Below are positions 7,133 through 13,562 of a DNA stretch of 13,562 nt, piece after piece. Each line of letters starts with the position of its first letter. The stretch's first letter is position 1. Below the pieces are notes generated by a model, which was not told the DNA's origin, ran no database searches, and was given only the letters and a program-made list of their open reading frames with translations. The stretch comes from an uncultured Gemella sp. (GTDB lineage Bacteria; Bacillota; Bacilli; Staphylococcales; Gemellaceae), in the NCBI GenBank assembly GCA_938038035.1, contig CALHQV010000231.1, positions 1 through 13,562 on the forward strand, in the 5' to 3' direction. The position numbers and the translations under genes are program-made.

Positions 7133-7161
7133 ATAATACCACTATTTTCCTTTATTGTAAA
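7133..7161 (-). promoter_or_regulatory. typA promoter
   Basis: The minus strand reads TTTACA (7161-7156), a 17-nt spacer, then TATTAT (7138-7133) preceded by TGG, an extended -10. The leader to ATG 7058 would be about 67 nt. Confidence 0.72.
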
Positions 7162-7220
7162 CAAATATACTAGCGAAAACACTTTATTTTAAGATATTTT
7201 TTTTCGTTAACACTTTCATC

Positions 7221-7256
7221 AAAAAAAAGGAGACCGAGTATGACTCGATCTTCCTT
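7221..7256 (-). terminator. lctP terminator
   Basis: On the minus strand a stem of about 13 bp with one bulge (arms AAGGA-AGATCGAGT and ACTCGGTC-TCCTT) closes a 3-nt loop and is followed by a run of eight U's (7228-7221). Confidence 0.92.
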
Positions 7257-7271
7257 AATACTATTCTTTTA

Positions 7272-8927
7272 TTATGGGTGTACTGGAATCATCCATCCAA
7301 GTACTCCAGTTGATTGAAGTGCAATGATAGCACACACAATTATTAACAGGATGAAACTGTGTTTAACTGTAAATTTAAGTAAGTCTGACTCTCTACCTAC
7401 TAGACCAACCGCTGCAGCTGCTACTGCGATAGATTGTGGAGAAATCATTTTACCTACTACTCCTCCTGATGCGTTAGCTGCTACCGCTAATAATGGATCC
7501 ATTCCTACTTGGCTAGCTGTAACTTGTTGTAATTTAGCAAATAGTAAGTTAGCTGATGTATCAGAACCAGTAATGAACACTCCAATCCATCCAAGAGCTG
7601 GTGATAGGAATTTAAATGCTCCACCTGTTGCTGCTAGCGCGTATCCTAGAGTATTAGACATACCTGATGCATTCATAATGTATGCAAATCCTACTACGAA
7701 ACAGATTGTTAACAATGCAATTTTAACTTCATTAAATGTTTGAATAAAAGTTGCACCTGCATCTTTCCAACTAATTTTAATAATAAACTTAGAGATTAAC
7801 GCTGCTACTAAAATTGCTGTACCGATTGATCCTACTAGGTCAAGTTTGAATACTGCTGCAATTTCTTTTCCTGATACCGAACTAATAATATTATTGTGGA
7901 TAAATGGTACCTTCGGATTTAAAGCAAGTGTTTTGAAGAATGCTTTAGAAGATTTCATTGTCCAGATGAAAATGATAAGTGTTAATACAACAAATGGTGA
8001 CCACGCAACTAGTACTTCTTTTAAGCTGTGTTTTGGAGTAACTTCTGCATCTTTATCAACTTCTTTTTCATCAGCAAATCTCCAAGTTGTTTTTGGTTTC
8101 CAGAATTGAAGTAAAATAACCATTGAAATTAATGATACTAATGATGAAAGAATGTCAGGTAATTGTTCTCCCATGTAGTTAGAGCTTACAAATTGAGCAA
8201 TTGCAAATGACCCACCTGAAACTAATAATGCAGGCCATACTTCTAATGTTTTCTTGAATCCAGCCATGATTAATACTAAGTAGAATGGAATAAAGATAGA
8301 CACTAGAGGTAATTGACGTCCGATCATTGCTGCAATTTCAGCAGCTGCGATTGGTGATCCGTTAGCATAAGTTGCAAGTCCGTCCATCGCTGTAACCGGT
8401 GCTCCTACAGCCCCGAATGCTACCGGCGCAGTGTTAGCTATCATACAAACACCTGCCGCATAAAGTGGTCTAAATCCTAAACCTACTAATAATGAAGCTG
8501 TGATTGCTACTGGTGCTCCAAAACCTGCTGCTCCTTCTAAGAAAGCCCCGAATGAGAAAGCAATGATTAACGCTTGAAGACGACGGTCATCTGTTAATGA
8601 CGTGATACTGTCTCGAATGATACCGAAGTGACCTGTTTTAACAGTCATTTTGTATAAGAACACTGATGTTAAAATAATCCAACCGATAGGCATCGCACCA
8701 TAAACCATTCCTTGGAATGTTGAGAATGCTGCGAAGTGGAACGGCATTTTAAAGAATATACATGCAATTATAATCGCTAGTATTAAAGTTAGTAAACCTG
8801 TTAACCAACCTTTAACTTTTAATCCTGCAAGTGTTACTAAATAAAACACAATAGGAATTAATGCAACAAGTGCAGAGACATATAGATTATCAGCCACTGG
8901 CTGTAATAACTGAGTGAATTTTTCCAT
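7272..8927 (-). CDS. lctP: L-lactate permease
   Basis: This 551-aa polytopic inner membrane transporter of the LctP family carries L-lactate (and glycolate in relatives) with protons. At least twelve hydrophobic segments run through the sequence. The conserved GAFLEGAAGFGAPVAI stretch is near residue 130, GAVGAPVTAM follows, and GSDTSANLLFAKLQ and NASGGVVGKMISPQSIA lie toward the C-terminus; all are family signatures. Length is typical (about 530-560). AAGGAG lies about 10 nt before the ATG. It is a single-gene transcript, ending at the hairpin at 7221-7256 and starting from a distant promoter near 9172-9200 with a palindrome over it, so expression is probably controlled by carbon source or redox state. 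No lactate dehydrogenase or lutABC gene is adjacent. Confidence 0.97.
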   Translation of the reverse strand: MEKFTQLLQPVADNLYVSALVALIPIVFYLVTLAGLKVKGWLTGLLTLILAIIIACIFFKMPFHFAAFSTFQGMVYGAMPIGWIILTSVFLYKMTVKTGHFGIIRDSITSLTDDRRLQALIIAFSFGAFLEGAAGFGAPVAITASLLVGLGFRPLYAAGVCMIANTAPVAFGAVGAPVTAMDGLATYANGSPIAAAEIAAMIGRQLPLVSIFIPFYLVLIMAGFKKTLEVWPALLVSGGSFAIAQFVSSNYMGEQLPDILSSLVSLISMVILLQFWKPKTTWRFADEKEVDKDAEVTPKHSLKEVLVAWSPFVVLTLIIFIWTMKSSKAFFKTLALNPKVPFIHNNIISSVSGKEIAAVFKLDLVGSIGTAILVAALISKFIIKISWKDAGATFIQTFNEVKIALLTICFVVGFAYIMNASGMSNTLGYALAATGGAFKFLSPALGWIGVFITGSDTSANLLFAKLQQVTASQVGMDPLLAVAANASGGVVGKMISPQSIAVAAAAVGLVGRESDLLKFTVKHSFILLIIVCAIIALQSTGVLGWMIPVHP

Positions 8928-9165
8928 AAATACACTTCTCCTTTGTATAAATATATTTTGTTAGGTTTGTGAAAATCTATTATTATAAATAACAAAGTTA
9001 TATATTAACTAAAAATCAAATATTGTAATAATTCATCTTTATTTTAATTTAGAATAAAACCTACTTTTTGTTAAATCAGATATGTAACAGTTTTTCACCT
9101 GTTCTATTTTTTATTACTTATACCACATATTTGATAGTATTTATTTAATGATTTTCTTGATTACA
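8928..9165 (-). other. Long untranslated leader of lctP
   Basis: About 238 nt separate the predicted transcription start (about 9165) from the lctP ATG. The stretch is very AT-rich and has no credible gene. It holds a small inverted repeat, AACAG (9086-9090) with CTGTT (9099-9103), a TATAAT on the minus strand at 8987-8982 that could be a second, weaker promoter, and the lctP ribosome binding site. No known riboswitch class is recognised. Confidence 0.45.
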
Positions 9166-9171
9166 TTTAAT

Positions 9172-9200
9172 ATTGTAGCACGCTTTCATTTAAATGTAAA
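9172..9200 (-). promoter_or_regulatory. Probable lctP promoter
   Basis: The minus strand reads TTTACA (9200-9195), a 17-nt spacer, then TACAAT (9177-9172). It is the best sigma-A match in the 524-bp gap between smpB and lctP. The spacer contains ATGAAAGCG, like half of a CcpA cre site. Confidence 0.7.
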
Positions 9201-9204
9201 GCGT
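9180..9204. promoter_or_regulatory. Palindromic operator over the lctP promoter
   Basis: A 25-bp near-perfect palindrome has ACGCTTT and AAAGCGT arms flanking CATTTAAATG, with one unpaired base. It covers the -35 and most of the spacer of the lctP promoter, where a bound repressor would block RNA polymerase. Each strand carries an ATG(T)AAAGCG unit reminiscent of a cre half-site, but a full cre consensus is not met. The regulator is unknown. Confidence 0.55.
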
Positions 9205-9378
9205 TTTTTTAGTTATTTTTACAACATTTTTAAAAAATCCTTATTTATCAATGGAAAAACTATACTTTTTTTTGAAAATTTTTCTTAACTTTTTTTATAA
9301 CAGTTCTATAAATCATTTTATGTACTTTGTTTTTTTCAAAACTCAATTTATGTTACTACTATTTTTGTACACTATATA
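9205..9378. other. Intergenic stretch, no gene seen
   Basis: Extremely AT-rich with many T-runs, between the lctP promoter and the smpB terminator. A 48-codon frame exists here but has no ribosome binding site. No RNA gene is recognised; ssrA (tmRNA) is not here. Confidence 0.5.
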
Positions 9379-9417
9379 TAAAAAAAACATATCGTAGTTA
9401 ATATTAATACGATATGT
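9379..9417 (-). terminator. smpB terminator
   Basis: A 10-bp stem, ACATATCGTA (9387-9396) with TACGATATGT (9408-9417), is followed on the minus strand by eight U's (9387-9380). It ends the rnr-smpB transcript. Confidence 0.9.
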
Positions 9418-9451
9418 CTTTCTTGTTTCTGATGTAATAATATGTAGTTTT

Positions 9452-9916
9452 TTAATATCTCTGCTTATCTTTTAGAACACGATTGATTTCTTTATTTGCT
9501 TCTTTTTGCTTCAATACATGGCGTTTATCATAGTTTTTCTTACCTTTAGCAACACCGATTAATAGCTTTGCATAGCCATTTTTAATATAGAGCTTCAACG
9601 GAACTATACTCATCCCTATTTCATTTTGTACATTAGTTAATGAAGCAATTTGTTTTTTCTTTAATAATAATTTTCTTACTCTTAATGGTTCATGATTAAA
9701 TCTATTTCCCTCTTCAAAATGAGAAATATGCATATTATAAACAAATATTTCTCCTCGCCTTGTTTGACAGTATGAATCTTTTAAATTGATTCTCCCTCTT
9801 CTAATGGATTTAATTTCTGTACCAGTTAAAACTAATCCTGCTTCATAAGTTTCTTCTATAAAATAATCATGATTGGCTTTTTTATTTTGGGCAATAACTT
9901 TTATTTCTTTATCCAT
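9452..9916 (-). CDS. smpB: SsrA-binding protein SmpB
   Basis: This 154-aa cytoplasmic RNA-binding protein delivers tmRNA to ribosomes stalled on broken mRNA. It shows the OB-fold core with the signatures GLVLTGTEIKSIR and INLKDSYC near the start, HEPLRVRKLLL in the middle, and the basic C-terminal tail (GKKNYDKRHVLKQKEANKEINRVLK) that folds into the mRNA channel. Length is typical (about 155). It starts 11 bp after the rnr stop; its ribosome binding site GAGG overlaps the rnr TAG, so the two are cotranscribed. RNase R degrades the faulty mRNA released by SmpB-tmRNA, so the pairing is functional. Confidence 0.98.
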   Translation of the reverse strand: MDKEIKVIAQNKKANHDYFIEETYEAGLVLTGTEIKSIRRGRINLKDSYCQTRRGEIFVYNMHISHFEEGNRFNHEPLRVRKLLLKKKQIASLTNVQNEIGMSIVPLKLYIKNGYAKLLIGVAKGKKNYDKRHVLKQKEANKEINRVLKDKQRY

Positions 9917-9927
9917 AATCTAATCCT

Positions 9928-12054
9928 CTATTTTTTACTAATTAATGATTTGTGTTTCAATATTTTAAAGTCTATTTCTTGATTTTCTAAGTCAACATTT
10001 GCTACTTTAACAATTACTTCGTCACCAAGTCTATAAACTTTTTTCTTTCTACGACCAATCAATAACATATTTTTCTGATCATATGTATAATAATCATCAT
10101 TCATTGCCTTAATGTGCACTAATCCCTCAATATTACTTCGTTCAAGAGTAATAAATACACCAAAGTTCGTAACACTTGAGACAATACCTCTAAATGTTTG
10201 TTCTTGATATTTTAACATATACTCACATTTTTTCATTCTATCGACTTCACGTTCGCAATCAACCGCTCGTTTTTCATATTCTGAAGAACTCTCAGCTAAA
10301 TCCGGTAATCTAGTGATAAAATTATCTATAGTTTGATCAGATACATCACCATTAAATAAGTAAGTTCTAATCATTCTATGTACCAATAAGTCTGGATAAC
10401 GTCTGATTGGTGATGTAAAATGCGTATAATACTTCGTAGCAAGTGCAAAGTGACCTATATTATTTATTGAATATCTAGCTTGATTCATAGTTCTAAGAAG
10501 AATTGTTGAAAGCATAGTTTCTACAACTTCTCCTTTAAATTTTCTAAGCATGTTTGCTAACATATAAGGTTCAATCTCTTCAATTTTACCTTTTGTTCTA
10601 TAGCCAAGACTTGCAGCAATATCAAAGAACTGTCTAAGTTTTTCCATTTTAGGCTCTTCGTGAATACGATATATAAACGGAACTTGCATCCAGTAAAAAT
10701 GCTCTCCAATTACCTCATTAGCACTTAGCATAAAATCCTCAATTAGTCTTTCTGAAATACCTCTTTCACGAAGGACAATATCTAAAACTTCCCCATTTTC
10801 ATCAACCACTACTTTTGACTCTGGTTTATCAAAATCAATAGCACCTCGCGTTTCTCTATTAGCACGAATTTTTTTTGACAATTCTAATGCTGTCTTCAGC
10901 ATAGGTACGTATTCTTTATATTCTTCTATCGTTTCTTTATTTTCAGCATAGACTTCATTAACTTTTTTATAAGTCAAACGTCCTTTGGATTTTATTACAG
11001 ATGGATATATATCATAGCTTTCAGGATATCCTTTAGTATTAAAATCGATATCACAACAGATTGTATATCGTAATACATGAGGATTTAATGAGCAGATATT
11101 ATTAGATAATTTTCTAGGTAACATCGGAACCACCCTATCAGCTAAATAAACACTACATCCTCTATTGGCTGCCTCTTTATCTAATGGACTATCTTCAGTT
11201 ACATACCTACTAACATCAGCTATAAATACTTTTAATCTATAACCTTTTTTAGTTTTAACAACTGAAATGGCGTCATCTAAATCTTTAGCATCATCACCAT
11301 CAATAGTAACCACCATTTCATTAGTGCAATCTCTATACTTATCTTCAAGTTTTATTTCATCACTTATTTTCTCAGTTTGCTCAAGTACTTCTTGAGGGAA
11401 TTCATTTGGAATATTATGTTTATAAATCACTGAAAGAATATCTACACCTGGATCATCCTTATGCCCAATTGATTTTATAATAATCCCCTTATGATCTTCA
11501 AAGCTAACCTTTGAATAATCTGTTATTTCAACTAGTACCTTACTACCGTCAACTAAATTGAAGTTTTTAGCATTCGTTATCTTTATATATTTTACAATAT
11601 TTTTATCATCACTTTTAACAAAAGAAAAAAACTTAGCATTAGTCAGCGTTCCAACTGTATACTTAGTATTTCTTTCCAATACTTTTTGGACTATCCCTTC
11701 TAGATTACGGTCATCCTTATAAATACTATCTACTTTTACTAAAACAACATCACCTGTCATGGCACTTTGTGTGAAACCTTTAGGAATGTATACCTCTATT
11801 CCTAAATCTGCAGAATATACAAAAGCAAATCCTTTTTGGTGTAATCTAATGACCCCTTCAATTTCTAATGCTTCTTTAACGTAAAGAAACTTTTCACTTG
11901 GTAGTTGAGTAACAACTGATTTTCTCTCTAACTTTCCAACATTCTTTACTAATTCAACAAATTCCTTTGCTGATTCAATATTTAACTTTTCTTTTAAATC
12001 TTCTATACTTAAAACTTTTTCTTCTTTAAATATTTTTTCAATTTTTTCTAACAT
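9928..12054 (-). CDS. rnr: Ribonuclease R
   Basis: This 708-aa processive 3'-5' exoribonuclease degrades structured RNA, including mRNA released by trans-translation. Domain order: N-terminal winged-helix-like segment (about 1-60), cold-shock RNA-binding domains (about 65-200), the RNB catalytic domain, and a C-terminal S1 domain (about 622-702). The metal-binding aspartates are D252, D258, D260 and D261 in TIDGDDAKDLDDAI. AAGGAGG lies about 6 nt before the ATG. It is at the short end for the family: the long Lys-rich tail found after S1 in many RNase R proteins is reduced to a few residues ending SKK. It is followed by smpB in the same transcript. Confidence 0.97.
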   Translation of the reverse strand: MLEKIEKIFKEEKVLSIEDLKEKLNIESAKEFVELVKNVGKLERKSVVTQLPSEKFLYVKEALEIEGVIRLHQKGFAFVYSADLGIEVYIPKGFTQSAMTGDVVLVKVDSIYKDDRNLEGIVQKVLERNTKYTVGTLTNAKFFSFVKSDDKNIVKYIKITNAKNFNLVDGSKVLVEITDYSKVSFEDHKGIIIKSIGHKDDPGVDILSVIYKHNIPNEFPQEVLEQTEKISDEIKLEDKYRDCTNEMVVTIDGDDAKDLDDAISVVKTKKGYRLKVFIADVSRYVTEDSPLDKEAANRGCSVYLADRVVPMLPRKLSNNICSLNPHVLRYTICCDIDFNTKGYPESYDIYPSVIKSKGRLTYKKVNEVYAENKETIEEYKEYVPMLKTALELSKKIRANRETRGAIDFDKPESKVVVDENGEVLDIVLRERGISERLIEDFMLSANEVIGEHFYWMQVPFIYRIHEEPKMEKLRQFFDIAASLGYRTKGKIEEIEPYMLANMLRKFKGEVVETMLSTILLRTMNQARYSINNIGHFALATKYYTHFTSPIRRYPDLLVHRMIRTYLFNGDVSDQTIDNFITRLPDLAESSSEYEKRAVDCEREVDRMKKCEYMLKYQEQTFRGIVSSVTNFGVFITLERSNIEGLVHIKAMNDDYYTYDQKNMLLIGRRKKKVYRLGDEVIVKVANVDLENQEIDFKILKHKSLISKK

Positions 12055-12073
12055 ATAATCCTCCTTAATTTAG

Positions 12074-12102
12074 ATTATACAACATATAATTATTTCTATA
12101 AA
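12074..12102 (-). promoter_or_regulatory. Possible rnr promoter
   Basis: The minus strand reads TTTATA (12102-12097), a 17-nt spacer, then TATAAT (12079-12074). The start point would lie only about 13 nt before the rnr ATG, just enough to include AAGGAGG. The -35 abuts the secG terminator stem, so rnr could instead depend on readthrough from secG. Confidence 0.4.
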
Positions 12103-12138
12103 AATAAACCTAAAATGAAATTACATTTTAGGTTTATT
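12098..12138 (-). terminator. Terminator after secG
   Basis: A perfect 15-bp stem, arms at 12103-12117 and 12124-12138 around a 6-nt loop, is followed on the minus strand by a short U-rich tail. It separates secG from rnr and is probably partial, setting the ratio of the two. Confidence 0.82.
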
Positions 12139-12147
12139 ATCTTTAGT

Positions 12148-12378
12148 CTATAATTTTAACCAAGTAAGACACACTAGTGATATAAAAAATATTAGTCCTA
12201 GTACTACTGTAATTCTTTGTAAAACTAATTCAGCACCTCTTACTTTTTGTTTTCCAAACAGTTCTTCTGCTCCACCAGTTAATCCAGATAGACCTCCAGA
12301 TTTACTTTCTTGTAATAAAACTACTACAATTAACAGAATACTGCTCACTATTGCCATTGTCATTAAAAAAGTGTGCAT
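12148..12378 (-). CDS. secG: Preprotein translocase subunit SecG
   Basis: This 76-aa inner membrane protein is the small accessory subunit of the SecYEG channel and helps SecA-driven protein export. Two hydrophobic segments (about 4-22 and 54-74) flank the conserved cytoplasmic loop QESKSGGLSGLTGG followed by ELFGKQK, the family signature. AGGAGG lies just before the ATG. It precedes rnr and smpB, the usual order in Bacilli (often with an esterase gene between, absent here). Confidence 0.97.
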   Translation of the reverse strand: MHTFLMTMAIVSSILLIVVVLLQESKSGGLSGLTGGAEELFGKQKVRGAELVLQRITVVLGLIFFISLVCLTWLKL

Positions 12379-12420
12379 ACTCTCCTCCTAAAATAATCAT
12401 TCGTTAATACAATACAATTT

Positions 12421-12449
12421 ATATTAACACATTTTTTCAAAAAAAGCAA
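12421..12449 (-). promoter_or_regulatory. secG promoter
   Basis: The minus strand reads TTGCTT (12449-12444), a 17-nt spacer, then TAATAT (12426-12421) preceded by TGT, an extended -10. It lies just after the yacL stop codon; the leader is about 36 nt. Confidence 0.62.
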
Positions 12450-12454
12450 ATTTA

Positions 12455-13534
12455 TTAAACAATCTTAGTGAAGATAATTCTTCCCGAAGATGTTTGTAAG
12501 ACACTTTGTACTTCTACTTCGACAGTTTTACCAACCGAACGTTTACCATTTTCAACGACAATCATTGTCCCATCTTCAGTATAAGCCACACCTTGATTAT
12601 TCTCTTTACCTTCTCTTAATACTTGAACTTTCAATCTTTCCCCTGTTGTCAACATTGGTTTAACAGCGTTACTTAGATCATTAACATTCAGAACTTTAAT
12701 TGCTTGTAAAGTAGCAAGTTTATTAAGGTTATAATCAGTTGTAATAATAGAACATTTATATTTCAAAGCATAATCTATTAATAAATTATCAACACCTTTA
12801 TGCTCATTATATTTGTACTTATTATCAATTTCAAGATCAATTTCTCTCATTTTTTGAAGATGCTCAACACAATCTAAGCCTAGACGACCTTTTGCACGTT
12901 TTAATGGATCTTCAGAATCCGAAATCAGCTGTAATTCTTTTAAAACAAATTCTGGAACAATAATCTTACCTTCTAAAAAGCCAGTTTTTGCAACATCTTG
13001 AATACGTGAATCAATTAATGCACTCGTATCTACAACTTTTGATAAAATTTTCTTTGTGTTGACTTTTGGTTCTTTTTCTTTAGGTTTATTCCCAAATTTG
13101 AATGCCGCAAAGATATTTAAAAATTCTCCTTCACGTCTATATCCTAATACCAATCCTAAGTATCCAAAGACAATATATATAATAGCGGAAATAATTCTTC
13201 CCATTATTCCAACACCTGCTATAACATCTACCCCTGATGAAAGTAAACTAGCTAAAAGCAGACCAAGAATTAATCCAATTGTAGTAAATACAATTTTTTG
13301 GATTGGTGTATTTGTTAGACGATCTTCGATTCTTTTTAACATTGCTACGAATCTATCTGAAAATAATAAAGACATTAATACAAAAACTACTGTAGTTCCA
13401 ATTGTAACAATAAGTCTTAACATCGTCTCACTCAAAGAAGCAAAAATATTATAGTATATTAATGCACTAGTTGAAAGTGTTCCTACCGTTATTCCTAGAA
13501 AAAAGGAAATAATAATTAAAACTTTTTTCAACAT
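12455..13534 (-). CDS. yacL: Membrane-anchored PIN/TRAM domain protein (YacL type)
   Basis: This 359-aa protein has four N-terminal membrane segments (about 5-27, 38-58, 80-100 and 110-131), then a cytoplasmic PIN nuclease-like domain starting with VVDTSALIDSRI (167-178) and a C-terminal TRAM RNA-binding domain (about 297-359, TGERLKVQVL onward). The PIN acidic residues are visible as D169, E200, D249 and D267 (TTDYNL). This layout is that of Bacillus YacL, whose substrate is not settled; a membrane-bound RNase role is inferred from the domains. The start is ATG 13534 with AGGAG 8 nt upstream; the in-frame GTG at 13543 overlaps that site and is rejected. No clear terminator separates it from secG. 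Confidence 0.92.
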   Translation of the reverse strand: MLKKVLIIISFFLGITVGTLSTSALIYYNIFASLSETMLRLIVTIGTTVVFVLMSLLFSDRFVAMLKRIEDRLTNTPIQKIVFTTIGLILGLLLASLLSSGVDVIAGVGIMGRIISAIIYIVFGYLGLVLGYRREGEFLNIFAAFKFGNKPKEKEPKVNTKKILSKVVDTSALIDSRIQDVAKTGFLEGKIIVPEFVLKELQLISDSEDPLKRAKGRLGLDCVEHLQKMREIDLEIDNKYKYNEHKGVDNLLIDYALKYKCSIITTDYNLNKLATLQAIKVLNVNDLSNAVKPMLTTGERLKVQVLREGKENNQGVAYTEDGTMIVVENGKRSVGKTVEVEVQSVLQTSSGRIIFTKIV

Positions 13535-13562
13535 AAAAATCACTCCTTTTATTATTTTATTT

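Noticed and set aside
7324..8109. Plus-strand frames inside lctP
   Set aside because: Antisense shadows of a clear permease gene, with no start signals.
9180..9211. Plus-strand terminator (palindrome plus T7)
   Set aside because: No plus-strand gene lies upstream, and the palindrome coincides exactly with the lctP promoter elements; operator is the better reading, though it could stop antisense transcription.
9251..9397. 48-codon plus-strand frame rich in Phe, Leu and Tyr
   Set aside because: No ribosome binding site; the composition follows from T-runs, and the end runs into the smpB terminator.
13056..13454. Plus-strand 132-aa frame
   Set aside because: Antisense shadow of the membrane part of yacL.

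Overview
The window is AT-rich DNA from a low-GC Gram-positive bacterium of the class Bacilli. Ribosome binding sites are strong (AGGAGG-like), promoters often carry an extended -10 (TGn-TATAAT), and hairpins followed by T-runs close most transcripts. Two Bacillus-type gene orders support this: hup-folE-mtrB-like (Bacillus hbs-mtrA-mtrB) and secG-rnr-smpB. A small oral or mucosal Bacillales lineage such as Gemella would fit, but I cannot prove the genus from this sequence. Fourteen protein genes are supported. No tRNA, rRNA, insertion sequence or CRISPR array was seen.

Positions 1-1546 hold the most notable gene: a 453-codon NADH peroxidase/NADH oxidase-type flavoprotein (141-1502). Its reading frame is open from start to end except for one TGA at codon 42. 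That codon is where this family has its catalytic redox cysteine. A perfect 8-bp hairpin with a GGA loop begins 14 nt after the TGA, with its loop 22 nt downstream. This matches the published geometry of a bacterial selenocysteine insertion element. The simplest reading is a selenocysteine-containing peroxide-reducing enzyme. No other gene here uses TGA, either as a stop or as a sense codon.

Positions 1545-3861 (minus strand) carry gpsA (phospholipid precursor synthesis), hup (HU nucleoid protein), folE (GTP cyclohydrolase I) and a 67-aa relative of the tryptophan-sensing RNA-binding protein TRAP. The TRAP relative has lost most of the known tryptophan- and RNA-contacting residues.

Positions 4049-5104 (plus strand) form a compact cluster of unrecognised genes: a 67-aa soluble protein, a 70-aa single-pass membrane protein and a 205-aa secreted protein with a Ser/Lys/Pro-rich stretch.

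Positions 5214-8927 (minus strand) hold typA/bipA, a ribosome-associated GTPase, and lctP, an L-lactate permease. lctP appears to be driven from a promoter about 240 nt upstream with a large palindrome across its -35 and spacer. Positions 9452-13534 (minus strand) hold yacL (membrane-anchored PIN-TRAM protein), secG (Sec translocon subunit), rnr (RNase R) and smpB (trans-translation cofactor). rnr and smpB are 11 bp apart and act together in ribosome rescue and decay of the stalled mRNA.
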